Shown in pieces: positions 54,811-62,944 of a DNA stretch of 64,000 nucleotides. The notes under the pieces are model-generated. The model did no database searches. It saw only the letters and a list, made by a program, of their open reading frames with translations, and was not told the DNA's origin. This DNA comes from Geobacillus icigianus (GTDB taxonomy: Bacteria; Bacillota; Bacilli; Bacillales; Anoxybacillaceae): positions 38,923-102,922 of the forward strand of contig NZ_JPYA01000049.1 of NCBI RefSeq assembly GCF_000750005.1, read 5' to 3'. How positions within the stretch are numbered: position 1 is the first letter of the stretch; the number at the start of each line of letters is the position of its first letter. Made by a program: the position numbers and the translations under genes.

Positions 54811-55248
54811 TCAATTGCGAAACGCCGACACCGGGCCGAGCTCGCTTTCGAGATAATCGCGCACCGCTTTCGGGTACGCTTCCAACGCCGGCAAATGGGC
54901 ATCCAAGCTGGCGCGCAGTTTGGCGTGATCAACAGCGGTGTAGTCGTGAACGAGCATTTTCCGGTGAGCGATGAACGCTTTCAGCTGTTCGGCGTCCGCC
55001 GGGGCAATCACCCGTTCATCAGTCAAAATGTCAATAATGTCATTGTAGCTGCCTGGGTCGCGCATAATAAAGCCGTCAATCATGGCATTGCCGACGTCCA
55101 AAACGGCTTCGATGAGGACATGAGCGATTCGCTCGAGCGCCAGCCGCTCTAACGGTTCTTCCCAATGCCGCTGCGCCTTGTAACGCTCGAGCATTTGCTC
55201 GATGCAGCGCAGCCGATCTTCCAGTTTTTTGCGGTCAACAAAATACAT
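54811..55248 (-). CDS. yutE: DUF86/HepT-like HEPN protein YutE
   Basis: 145 residues, an all-helical HEPN-domain protein of the DUF86 (HepT) family. The HEPN nuclease motif R-x4-H-x-Y is present: R96, H101, Y103 in HRKMLVHDY. HepT proteins are RNase toxins when paired with an MntA nucleotidyltransferase. Here no MntA partner is adjacent, and the gene is chromosomally conserved in Bacillus as yutE, so a housekeeping role is equally likely. ATG at 55248 follows AAGGAGG. The gap 54604-54810 to yutF shows nothing else. Confidence 0.88.
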   Translation of the reverse strand: MYFVDRKKLEDRLRCIEQMLERYKAQRHWEEPLERLALERIAHVLIEAVLDVGNAMIDGFIMRDPGSYNDIIDILTDERVIAPADAEQLKAFIAHRKMLVHDYTAVDHAKLRASLDAHLPALEAYPKAVRDYLESELGPVSAFRN

Positions 55249-55411
55249 CGCTGTTCCCTCCTTCGTCTCGTTTGCCCTGCTGAAAAAAGACGGAATCCCC
55301 ACCGTCCGGCCAGTGGCGGGACGGACATCGCCACTTCTTCCTCCGTCCGCTCCCGTTTTCGACGCTTGTTTGCTATGATGATAACGAAGGGAGCGAAAGG
55401 GGGAGCAAAAG

Positions 55412-55681
55412 ATGAGCGAACGGTTTTATTTGTATGACGAAACGGTTGAAGCGGCGGTGCGCTTCGTCAGCTTTGCCGGCGAAAACCGACGGTTCGATTT
55501 GGCGCTTGTGGAAACGGACCGGTTTTACGGAAAATGGCTCGTGCTCGACTTGCAGAGCAACCGCTTCGCGATTCTCGGCAATGATGATTTGGCCGAGCCG
55601 GGCTATTTGGAACGCACATACGAGCTAAAGATCGAAGAGGCCGACGAGTTGCGCGCCTTTTTGCGTGAATGTCTTTCATAA
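55412..55681 (+). CDS. DUF3055-like cytosolic protein
   Basis: 89 residues, probably the DUF3055 family of small Bacillaceae proteins; function unknown. FVSFAGENRRFDLALVETDRF near residue 18 and LVLDLQSNRFAILGNDDLAE near 42 are the conserved core. No Cys, no transmembrane segment. ATG at 55412 is preceded by GGGGGAG. It runs opposite to yutE and ahead of another small gene on the same strand, 57 bp apart. Confidence 0.75.
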   Translation: MSERFYLYDETVEAAVRFVSFAGENRRFDLALVETDRFYGKWLVLDLQSNRFAILGNDDLAEPGYLERTYELKIEEADELRAFLRECLS

Positions 55682-55738
55682 CCTTCCTCGGTTTGGGGCA
55701 TCTTATGAACCAACCCGGCAGCAAGGAAGGTGAGGCGA

Positions 55739-56023
55739 ATGGCGGAACGGGAAACATATGCCGATGTTTCCACCGTCGAGAAACAGCGCAATTTCTTAAC
55801 GGCCGAGGAATTTCCCGAAGGGCCGTACGGATCGCCGTACCGCGCGGACGCGCCGGTCGAAAATAAAAGCACACCGTGGCGGGAAGGGCAGCGACCTTAC
55901 AGCGCCTTCAACTATGAATTCAAATCGCTGCACCAAAACATTCCAAGGCGCGATCCGGCCGCGCACCCGCCGCACGACGACCCACGCGAAAGCGAACAGT
56001 TCCCGTACAACGAAGGGGAATGA
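55739..56023 (+). CDS. Small hydrophilic protein, unknown function
   Basis: 94 residues, very rich in Pro, Glu, Tyr and Arg (FPEGPYGSPYRADAPVENK, HPPHDDPRESEQFPYNEGE), so probably extended or disordered; there is no transmembrane segment. ATG at 55739 follows AAGGAAGGTGAGG. It may be co-transcribed with the gene at 55412. A strong terminator overlaps the stop. I do not recognise the family; such composition occurs in some spore or coat-related small proteins, but that is a guess. Confidence 0.68.
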   Translation: MAERETYADVSTVEKQRNFLTAEEFPEGPYGSPYRADAPVENKSTPWREGQRPYSAFNYEFKSLHQNIPRRDPAAHPPHDDPRESEQFPYNEGE

Positions 56024-56062
56024 CGAAGCAGCCGCCCGCCCCGGAGCGGCTGCTTCGCTTGT
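56024..56062 (+). terminator. Terminator after the small hydrophilic gene
   Basis: CGAAGCAGCCGC / GCGGCTGCTTCG, 12-bp stem, followed by CTTGT. Confidence 0.75.
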
Positions 56063-56091
56063 CCGCCCGTCAGCGCCGCGACATGGCGGCT

Positions 56092-56367
56092 TCACCGCTT
56101 CACTTTACGGAGCACAAAATAAGCGCAGCCGAAGTTGCAATATTCATACAAATATTCCGACAACGTGCTGATTTTCGTATCATGCGTCGCTTTTTGATTG
56201 TGGTCGTCAAAAAATCCGCGCAGCCGCAGCTGATTGTATCCCCAGTCGCCGACAATGTAGTCATACTTCGCCAAAATATCAGCGTACCGGGCGCGAAAGG
56301 CTTCTTCGTTAAAGGCGTTTTTCACATTTTCCACCAGCTCGTAACAATGGTTGTTGATGCAAATCAC
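56092..56367 (-). CDS. yutD: YutD-like DUF1027 protein
   Basis: 91 residues, DUF1027 family. The core DYIVGDWGYNQLRLRGFFDD near residue 36 is the family signature; the tail has EYLYEYCNFGCAYFVL with two conserved Cys. Function unknown. GTG at 56367 follows GAGGTGA. It is divergent from yutC. Length and position (yutE...yutD-yutC-lipA) match B. subtilis yutD. Confidence 0.88.
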   Translation of the reverse strand: MICINNHCYELVENVKNAFNEEAFRARYADILAKYDYIVGDWGYNQLRLRGFFDDHNQKATHDTKISTLSEYLYEYCNFGCAYFVLRKVKR

Positions 56368-56480
56368 GGGAGTTCACCTCGCCTTTCCACTTCCATCATA
56401 AACGATGCACGACACCCAATCAATGACGGTTATGAAACGCCGCGACGCGTGCCACCCTAAAAGCGAAGGGGGTGCTGACG

Positions 56481-57167
56481 ATGAGACGACCATGGTGGGC
56501 CGCTCTGTTCGGAACGGCTCTTGTCTTGAGCGGCTGCGCACAAACCGCCCAAGACGACAATACCAAAGTCTATAAGCGAAGCGGGAATACCATCAACGTC
56601 ACCGACCGCAACGAACTGTACAATGAAAACGGAGTGCCCAACGGCGATGACACGCCGATGAACAACTTCGGCTACGTCCGCCATCAAAAAAGCCCGATTG
56701 CTGGCGACGCCAACGGCTATAACGACATGCCGTCCTTCAACCGCGAAAAAGCGGCCGATTTGATCAGCAAACTGTGCACCCAGCTGCCGGGTGTCAAGGA
56801 CGTCGCGACGCTCGTCACGGATGAGGAAGTGCTCGTCGTTTATGACGCCGACACGAACAACCGGCAGCAGACCGCTGACCAAGTCAAAAAGACGGCGCTG
56901 TCTGTCGTGCCTCGCTACTATCACGTCTACATCGCCGACAATCCGCAGCTGATGAAAGACATTGAACGCTTCGGGCGCCTAGACTCAAACACGCGCAACA
57001 TCGATCAGATTCTTGACGCCACCATCCAGCGGATGTTGAAATATCCGCAAGGAGCGAAGCTAAGTGACGGCGAAAACGAAAACGGCGAAATGATCAACGA
57101 AATGAACGACCGACTCGATCGCGATTTCCGCGACGGAACGCCGCGGACGACAAAAATGGGGCAATAA
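56481..57167 (+). CDS. yutC: YhcN/YlaJ-family sporulation lipoprotein YutC
   Basis: 228-residue lipoprotein: signal peptide with lipobox LSGC (Cys near 19), then a short linker and the YhcN/YlaJ domain (about 80-170; AADLISKLCTQLPGVKDVATLVTDEEVLVVY). The family is associated with spores and the spore cortex or coat. The C-terminus is acidic and low complexity. The start is ATG at 56481, eight bases after AAGGGGG; GTG three codons upstream is less likely. A hairpin follows the stop. Confidence 0.87.
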   Translation: MRRPWWAALFGTALVLSGCAQTAQDDNTKVYKRSGNTINVTDRNELYNENGVPNGDDTPMNNFGYVRHQKSPIAGDANGYNDMPSFNREKAADLISKLCTQLPGVKDVATLVTDEEVLVVYDADTNNRQQTADQVKKTALSVVPRYYHVYIADNPQLMKDIERFGRLDSNTRNIDQILDATIQRMLKYPQGAKLSDGENENGEMINEMNDRLDRDFRDGTPRTTKMGQ

Positions 57168-57206
57168 CCCTCACGCTTTTCGATCGCCTAACCGCTTGCC
57201 GCGGAA

Positions 57207-57252
57207 AGAAAACGGTCTGCCTTTTTCCAAAAGAGGCACGACCGTTTCTTTT
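57207..57252 (+). terminator. yutC terminator
   Basis: GAAAACGGTC-TGCCT pairs with AGGCACGACCGTTTC with one bulge, followed by TTTTC. Confidence 0.7.
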
Positions 57253-57289
57253 CGCCTATTCGCCGCCCGCGGGCGCCAGCCGCTTGAAC

Positions 57290-58186
57290 CTAGGCCTTCA
57301 GCTGCCGAGCTTTCGCCGCTTCGTTCACCTGCTCATCGGCATGATACGAGGAGCGGACGAGTGGACCCGCCTCGCAATGACTGAACCCTTTGCTTAATGC
57401 GATCTCTTTCAGCTCCCGAAACTCATCGGGATGGTAGTACTTCACCACTTTCAAATGTTTTTTCGTCGGCTGCAAATACTGACCGATCGTCAAAATGTCG
57501 ACATGGTTGGCGCGCAGATCGTCCATGGCCTCGATGATCTCCTCTTTCGTTTCCCCAAGGCCGACCATGATGCTCGATTTCGTCGGGATGTCAGGCTGCA
57601 GCTCTTTCGCCCGCCGCAAAAACTCAAGCGACCGTTCGTACGTCGCCCGCGCGCGCACTCTTGGCGTCAAGCGGCGCACCGTTTCAATGTTATGATTCAA
57701 AATGTCCGGTCGGGCATCCATCAGCGTCTTCAAGTTTTCGTACACCCCGCCCATGTCGGACGGCAGCACTTCAATCGTCGTAAACGGGTTTTTTCGCCGG
57801 ATGGCGCGCACCGTTTCGGCAAACACGGCCGCACCTCCGTCTTTCAAATCATCGCGCGCCACCGCGGTGACGACGACGTGTTTTAAGTTCATGATGCGCA
57901 CCGATTCGGCGACGCGTTCCGGTTCCTGCCAGTCGAGTTCGGTCGGCAAGCCGGTTTTGACGGCGCAAAAGCGGCAGGCGCGCGTGCAGACGCTGCCTAA
58001 AATCATAAACGTGGCCGTCCGCCGCACAGCCCAGCATTCGTGAATGTTCGGGCACTTCGCTTCCTCGCAGACAGTATGTAAACGGTGTTCCCGCATCAAC
58101 TTCTTCAATCCGACGTAGTTCTCGTTCGTATTTAATTTGATTTTCAACCAATCCGGCTTGCGGATGTGTTCTTCTTTCGTCGCCAT
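57290..58186 (-). CDS. lipA: Lipoyl synthase
   Basis: Radical-SAM enzyme inserting two sulfurs into octanoyl groups to make lipoate, 298 residues. The radical-SAM cluster motif C67-x3-C71-x2-C74 is in [10 protein letters not shown]. The auxiliary cluster motif C40-x4-C45-x5-C51 is in [14 protein letters not shown]. The family-typical RSSYHADEQ (conserved Arg-Ser-Ser) is near the C-terminus. The start is ATG at 58186, eight bases after GGAG; the frame extends ten codons further without a site. Neighbour of yutC and lytH as in B. subtilis. Confidence 0.95.
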   Translation of the reverse strand: MATKEEHIRKPDWLKIKLNTNENYVGLKKLMREHRLHTVCEEAKCPNIHECWAVRRTATFMILGSVCTRACRFCAVKTGLPTELDWQEPERVAESVRIMNLKHVVVTAVARDDLKDGGAAVFAETVRAIRRKNPFTTIEVLPSDMGGVYENLKTLMDARPDILNHNIETVRRLTPRVRARATYERSLEFLRRAKELQPDIPTKSSIMVGLGETKEEIIEAMDDLRANHVDILTIGQYLQPTKKHLKVVKYYHPDEFRELKEIALSKGFSHCEAGPLVRSSYHADEQVNEAAKARQLKA

Positions 58187-58406
58187 CGTTCTCACTCCAG
58201 TTAGATCGTTATTCATTTCTCATTATAATGAAAAGCTCGCGAAAAGACAAAAAAATCGCCGTCCGACTGCCTTCCTCCTTTTTACACCGCTTGCTTCTTG
58301 GCGCCAAAGGGCGAGTGCGCTTAGTCCTACAAATTTTGGCATTGATGAATTCCTTCTTTCTCCCCAAACTAAAGGATAGGAGACGAGCGGAAAAGGGGGG
58401 ATCCAC

Positions 58407-59403
58407 GTGCACCGATGGCTACTGGCCCTATGGGTGGTGGCGATATTGTTCATCGCCGCCGGCGCCGCGGCCGCAGCTGAAAATAATGAAGAAGACGTTT
58501 ATGAACGACGCATGGAGCTGTATAAAAAAGCGGAAGCCGTTTCACTCATTCCATGGTATTACTTTGCGGCCATTGACCAATACGAGCGAAACGTCCGCCA
58601 AGTGCGCCGCGATTTGCCCAAACCAACCGGCGTCCTTGGTATTTACATCAGGCCGGATATATGGGCTGGGCCGCTGAACAAAAACTCGCATGATACGAAT
58701 CCGTTCACCATCTCCCAGTTTGGCGGCCTCGGGATAGATGGGAACGGGGATGGGAACGCGCGCGCTGACGACGATGAAGATGTCATCATGGCGATGGCCC
58801 GCTATTTGCAGACGTACGGCATTGATCACCGCCAGATCAAAATCGCGCTTTGGAACTATTACCAGCGCGCCAAGACGGTCGACCTGATTTTAGGAAAAGT
58901 AAAAATTTATAAAAAGTATCAGACATTACAATTGGACAACCATGTGTTTCCTCTTCCGCTGCGGGCGAATTACAGCTACCGCGACACATGGGGTGACGCG
59001 CGCGGCTGGGGTGGGCGCCGCATCCATGAGGGAACAGACATTTTCGCTGGCTACGGGGTTCCGGTCCGCTCGACGTGCTACGGCATCGTCGAATTGAAAG
59101 GCTGGAACAACTACGGCGGCTGGCGCGTCGGCATCCGCGACATCAACAACACGTACCATTATTTCGCCCACTTAAACGGGTTTACCGCCCAGTTACGCGA
59201 GGGGCAAATCGTCGAGCCGGGAACGATCATCGGCTCGGTCGGCAGCTCCGGTTACGGCCCGCCCGGCACGGCCGGGAAATTCCCCGCCCCATCTTCATTA
59301 CGGGATGTACAAAGACAACGGCTACACCGAGTGGGCGTTCGACCCCTATCCACATTTGAAAGCGTGGGAACGGGCCGAGCGGCAGCAACAAAAACGGCGC
59401 TGA
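58407..59403 (+). pseudogene. lytH: M23 endopeptidase LytH, frameshifted near the C-terminus
   Basis: Sporulation L-Ala-D-Glu endopeptidase (B. subtilis LytH/YunA), a zinc M23 peptidase acting on the cortex. The product has a signal peptide (ALWVVAILFIAAGAAAAAE), a helical region, and the M23 domain: RRIHEGTDIF near residue 206 holds two metal ligands (H-x3-D). The third, HLHYGMY, occurs only in another frame. In the run TTCCCCGCCCC at 59280-59290 the reading frame shifts; one C fewer would restore PPHLHYGMYKDNGYTEWAF and a stop at 59401. GTG at 58407 follows AAAGGGGGG. It is a real mutation or a sequencing error; read in frame it continues to 59696. Confidence 0.83.
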
Positions 59404-59446
59404 TCGCCCGTTCGGCCGATGGGCCGAACCGTGGCGCAGCGCCGTT
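59393..59446 (-). terminator. Terminator downstream of livF
   Basis: AACGGCGC / GCGCCGTT outer arms with an inner GTTCGGCC / GGCCGAAC stem; on the minus strand a TTTTTG tail follows. It ends 80 bp after the livF stop. Confidence 0.7.
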
Positions 59447-59526
59447 CACCTCGTTCCGTGAGCGCGTTGCTTTTTCACTTCACCGCCATGCAATGGCTCT
59501 TTCGCTTCGCCGCCTCACCCATGGCG

Positions 59527-60234
59527 TCAATGCCCGCCCAAATACGCCTGCTTCACTTGCTCGCTCGCCTGCAACTCAGCCGCCGTTCCCGACAACACGA
59601 CGCGGCCCGATTCGAGGACATAGGCGCGATCGGCGATCGAGAGCGCCATATGGGCGTTTTGCTCGACAAGCAAAATCGTCGTTCCCGACGCATTGATTTC
59701 CTGGATGATGCGAAAAATCGTCTTGACAAGCAGCGGCGCGAGCCCCATCGACGGTTCGTCAAGCAAAAGCAGCTTCGGACGAGCCATGAGCGCGCGGCCG
59801 ATGGCAAGCATTTGCTGCTCGCCGCCCGAGAGCGTGCCGGCCAATTGCTTGCGCCGCTCCTCAAGGCGCGGAAACAGCTGAAAAACGTTGGCAAAATCTT
59901 GTTGAATGCCGACTTTGTCTTTGCGCAAAAACGCACCGAGCTCCAAATTTTCCTCGACCGTCATGTTGGCAAACACGCGGCGCCCTTCCGGCACGTGGGA
60001 AATGCCTTGCTTCACGATCGTCTGCGCCGCCTTGCCGGCGATCGAGGCCCCTTCGTAGACGATGTCGCCGTTTTTCGGCTTCAACAGCCCGGAGATGGTT
60101 TTCAGCAGCGTCGTTTTTCCCGCGCCGTTTGCGCCGATCAGCGTGACGATTTCACCTTTATTCACCTCAAGCGACACGCCTTTTAAAGCATGAATGTTGC
60201 CGTAAAACACATCGATGCCATTCACGTTCAGCAT
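59527..60234 (-). CDS. livF: Branched-chain amino acid ABC transporter ATPase LivF
   Basis: Second ATPase of the high-affinity Leu/Ile/Val importer, 235 residues. Walker A is GANGAGKTT near residue 37, the signature LSGGEQQ near 136, Walker B LLLLDEPSMG near 157. LEVNKGEIVTLIG is typical of LivF. ATG at 60234 follows GGAGGTG; it starts just beyond the livG stop. Last gene of the liv operon; a terminator follows. The specificity call rests on the complete operon rather than on this protein. Confidence 0.92.
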   Translation of the reverse strand: MLNVNGIDVFYGNIHALKGVSLEVNKGEIVTLIGANGAGKTTLLKTISGLLKPKNGDIVYEGASIAGKAAQTIVKQGISHVPEGRRVFANMTVEENLELGAFLRKDKVGIQQDFANVFQLFPRLEERRKQLAGTLSGGEQQMLAIGRALMARPKLLLLDEPSMGLAPLLVKTIFRIIQEINASGTTILLVEQNAHMALSIADRAYVLESGRVVLSGTAAELQASEQVKQAYLGGH

Positions 60235-60235
60235 G

Positions 60236-61015
60236 TCACGACACCTCCTCGCCAAGGTAAGCCTCGATCACTTTCGGGTTGCTGCGCACTTGTTCCGGCG
60301 TGCCTTCGGCGATCAGCTGGCCGTGATCCAACACGTAAATGCGTTCGCATATGCCCATCACAAGCGACATGTCATGCTCAATCAACAAAATCGTCAACGC
60401 AAACCATTCGCGAATGAACGCGATCAGCTTCATCAATTCTTTCGTCTCTTGCGGGTTCATGCCGGCGGCCGGCTCGTCAAGCAAAAGCACCTTCGGCTGC
60501 GCCGCCAACGCCCGGGCGATCTCGAGCCGCCGCTGCTGCCCGTACGGCAAGTTTTTTGCCTTCTCATGCTTGACGCTATCAAGCTGGAAAATGTTCAAGA
60601 ACTCGATCGCCTTCTCTTCCATTTCCTGTTCGCCGCGAAAATGGGAGGGGAGACGGAAAATGGAGCTCAGCATCGAATGGCGGGCGTGCGCATGGTAAGC
60701 GACTTTCACGTTGTCCAAAACCGACAGCTCGCCAAACAGGCGAATGTTTTGAAACGTGCGGCTGATCCCTTTGCGCGTAATTTTGTACGGCGGCAAGCCG
60801 TTCAACGTCTCGCCGCCCAGCATAATCCGCCCTTCCGTCGGCACATACACGCCCGTCAGCAAGTTAAACAGCGTCGTTTTTCCCGCGCCGTTCGGGCCGA
60901 TGAGCCCGATGAGCTCCCCTTGATGCAGCTCCATCGTCGCGCCGGAGAGCGCCTTCAGCCCGCCAAACTGGATGCCGACGTTTTCCGCTTTAAGCAACGG
61001 TGTTTTTGCCGCCAT
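60236..61015 (-). CDS. livG: Branched-chain amino acid ABC transporter ATPase LivG
   Basis: First ATPase subunit of the importer, 259 residues. Walker A GPNGAGKTT near residue 40, the LivG-type insert before the signature (RTFQNIRLFGELSVLDNV near 88), the signature LPYGQQRR, and Walker B VLLLDEPAAG near 175. The C-terminal LEIARAL and YLGE are typical. ATG at 61015 overlaps the livM stop by 26 bp, so translation is coupled. Cytoplasmic, paired with LivF. Confidence 0.92.
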   Translation of the reverse strand: MAAKTPLLKAENVGIQFGGLKALSGATMELHQGELIGLIGPNGAGKTTLFNLLTGVYVPTEGRIMLGGETLNGLPPYKITRKGISRTFQNIRLFGELSVLDNVKVAYHAHARHSMLSSIFRLPSHFRGEQEMEEKAIEFLNIFQLDSVKHEKAKNLPYGQQRRLEIARALAAQPKVLLLDEPAAGMNPQETKELMKLIAFIREWFALTILLIEHDMSLVMGICERIYVLDHGQLIAEGTPEQVRSNPKVIEAYLGEEVS

Positions 61016-61961
61016 GGTTCACTCCCCCTTCCGTCTTCCGCCATTTCCAAAGCGAAGACAGCTCTTTCGTCCCCATCAGCCCGGTTGGGCGGTACAGCAT
61101 AACGAAAATCAGCACGAGGCTGTAAATGATCATCCGCGTTTCCGGATAGTTTTGCAAGAACGTCGAAACGATCGTCAGCAACACGGCGGCGATGACCGAG
61201 CCGGACAAACTGCCGAGGCCGCCTAAAACGACGAAAATCAAAATGTCAAACGACTTTAAAAAACCGAAATTCGACGGCTGGATGATGTAAAAATGGTGCG
61301 CGTACAGCGCTCCGGCGATGCCGGCGAAAAACGCGCCGATCACAAACGCTGCCACTTTGTAATACGTCGTGTTGATCCCCATGGCATCGGCGGCGATTTC
61401 ATCCTCGCGAATCGAGATGCACGCCCGTCCGTGCGTCGAGTTTGTGAAGTTGGCAATCACCAAAAGCGTCACCAACAGGCAGGCGAACACCCACGGCCAT
61501 GTCGTCATGTGCGTCACCGTCATGCCGCTCGCCCCGCCAACGTAATCGATGTTAAGCAAAGCAATGCGGACAATTTCGCCAAACCCGAGCGTGGCGATCG
61601 CCAAGTAGTCCCCTTTTAAGCGCAAGCTCGGCACGCCGATGATCAGGCCAGCGAGCATCGCCGCCACCCCGGCGGTCAAGACGCCGACCGCAAACGGCAG
61701 CTGCAGCTTCATCGTCATAATCGCGGAGGCATAGGCGCCGACGGCGAAAAAGCCGGCATGTCCGATCGAAAACTGCCCGGTGATGCCGATGATCAAGTGA
61801 AGGCTCGCGGCCAACATGACATTGATCGCCATGAAAAAGAGGGTATTGACATAAAAGATATTTAACATTCCGCTGGCAATCAGCCACTCAACAACCGCGA
61901 AAAAGGCGAAGGCCAGTATGACGGAACCCCAAAATCCACGCGTCCGCTTCCAAGTTGCCAT
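60990..61961 (-). CDS. livM: Branched-chain amino acid ABC permease LivM
   Basis: Permease subunit, 323 residues with eight or more hydrophobic segments. Family motifs GQFSIGHAGFFAVGAYAS near residue 63, LRLKGDYLAIATLGFGEI near 115 and VVLGGLGSLSGSVIGA-like VVLGGLGSLSGSVIAA near 250 are present. I chose ATG at 61961; an ATG four codons earlier abuts AAAGG. It follows livH by 15 bp and overlaps livG by 26 bp. Confidence 0.9.
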   Translation of the reverse strand: MATWKRTRGFWGSVILAFAFFAVVEWLIASGMLNIFYVNTLFFMAINVMLAASLHLIIGITGQFSIGHAGFFAVGAYASAIMTMKLQLPFAVGVLTAGVAAMLAGLIIGVPSLRLKGDYLAIATLGFGEIVRIALLNIDYVGGASGMTVTHMTTWPWVFACLLVTLLVIANFTNSTHGRACISIREDEIAADAMGINTTYYKVAAFVIGAFFAGIAGALYAHHFYIIQPSNFGFLKSFDILIFVVLGGLGSLSGSVIAAVLLTIVSTFLQNYPETRMIIYSLVLIFVMLYRPTGLMGTKELSSLWKWRKTEGGVNHGGKNTVA

Positions 61962-61976
61962 TGTCCCTACCATCCT

Positions 61977-62855
61977 TTACACTTTTTCTCGTACGTTCTT
62001 GCCAAACAATCCGGCCGGCCGGAAAATCAGGATGAGAATCAAAATGACAAACGCCACCCCGTCGCGCCAGAGTGAATAACCAAGCCCGCTCACGAGCGAT
62101 TCAATGACGCCAAGCAACAGCCCGCCGACCATCGCCCCCGGAATGATGCCGATTCCGCCCAACACAGCGGCGACAAACGCTTTCAAACCGGGAAGAATGC
62201 CCATCAACGGCTCGATTTTTGTATAATAAATGCCAAAAATGACGCCGGCCGCCCCCGCGAGCGCCGAGCCGATGGCGAACGTGGCCGAAATCGTGTTGTC
62301 AACGTTGATTCCCATCAACCGAGCCGCTTCCGCATCATGGGACACAGCGCGCATCGCTTTCCCGATTTTTGTCCGGTGGACGATAAATTGAAGAAGGATC
62401 ATCAAAACGAGGGACGTGCCGAGGATGAACAGCGACTGGCTGCTGATAACCACCCCAAACAGCTTCAAATTCCGATCCGGGAGCAGCGTGCTCGGATACG
62501 CTTCCGGCTGCGCCCCGCGCAAATAAATCGTCACGTACTCGATGAAAAGCGAAACGCCGATCGCCGTAATCAAGACGGCAATGCGCGTCGCATTCCGCAG
62601 CGGCTTGTACGCGATCCGCTCAATCACCATCCCCAGCACCGCGCAGGCTGCCATCGCCAATAGCAGCGCCGGAAAGAAGCCAATGCCAAGCATCGTCACC
62701 GCATAAAACCCGACGAATGAACCAACCATAAAGACGTCGCCATGGGCGAAATTAATGAGCCGGACGATGCCGTACACCATCGTATAGCCGAGGGCGATGA
62801 GCGCATAAATGCTGCCGAGCGAAACGCCGTTCACGAGCTGTTGAATGAGTTCCAT
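61977..62855 (-). CDS. livH: Branched-chain amino acid ABC permease LivH
   Basis: Second permease subunit, 292 residues, all hydrophobic helices. N-terminal QLVNGVSLGSIYALIALGYT and GIVRLINFAHGDVFMVG near residue 30 are characteristic, and AVLGGIGIIPGAMVGGLLLG lies near 235. ATG at 62855 follows AAGGAG. It lies 89 bp downstream of the binding-protein gene, with a hairpin between that may lower transporter expression relative to the binding protein. Confidence 0.92.
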   Translation of the reverse strand: MELIQQLVNGVSLGSIYALIALGYTMVYGIVRLINFAHGDVFMVGSFVGFYAVTMLGIGFFPALLLAMAACAVLGMVIERIAYKPLRNATRIAVLITAIGVSLFIEYVTIYLRGAQPEAYPSTLLPDRNLKLFGVVISSQSLFILGTSLVLMILLQFIVHRTKIGKAMRAVSHDAEAARLMGINVDNTISATFAIGSALAGAAGVIFGIYYTKIEPLMGILPGLKAFVAAVLGGIGIIPGAMVGGLLLGVIESLVSGLGYSLWRDGVAFVILILILIFRPAGLFGKNVREKV

Positions 62856-62903
62856 GTCTGCACGCTCCTTAACGAAAACTCGTCATTCATCAAAAGAAGC
62901 GCC

Positions 62904-62931
62904 GGACAGGGGAGCTGTTCCTCCCCCGTCC
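62904..62931 (-). terminator. Attenuating hairpin between livJ and livH
   Basis: GGACAGGGGAG / CTCCCCCGTCC stem with a 6-base loop, followed on the minus strand by a C/T-rich tail without a solid U run. It may act as a partial terminator. Confidence 0.5.
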
Positions 62932-62944
62932 ATGCCGCCTCTCC

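Noticed and set aside
59404..59696. In-frame continuation of lytH
   Set aside because: It is read only because of the C-run frameshift, and it overlaps the livF end antisense.
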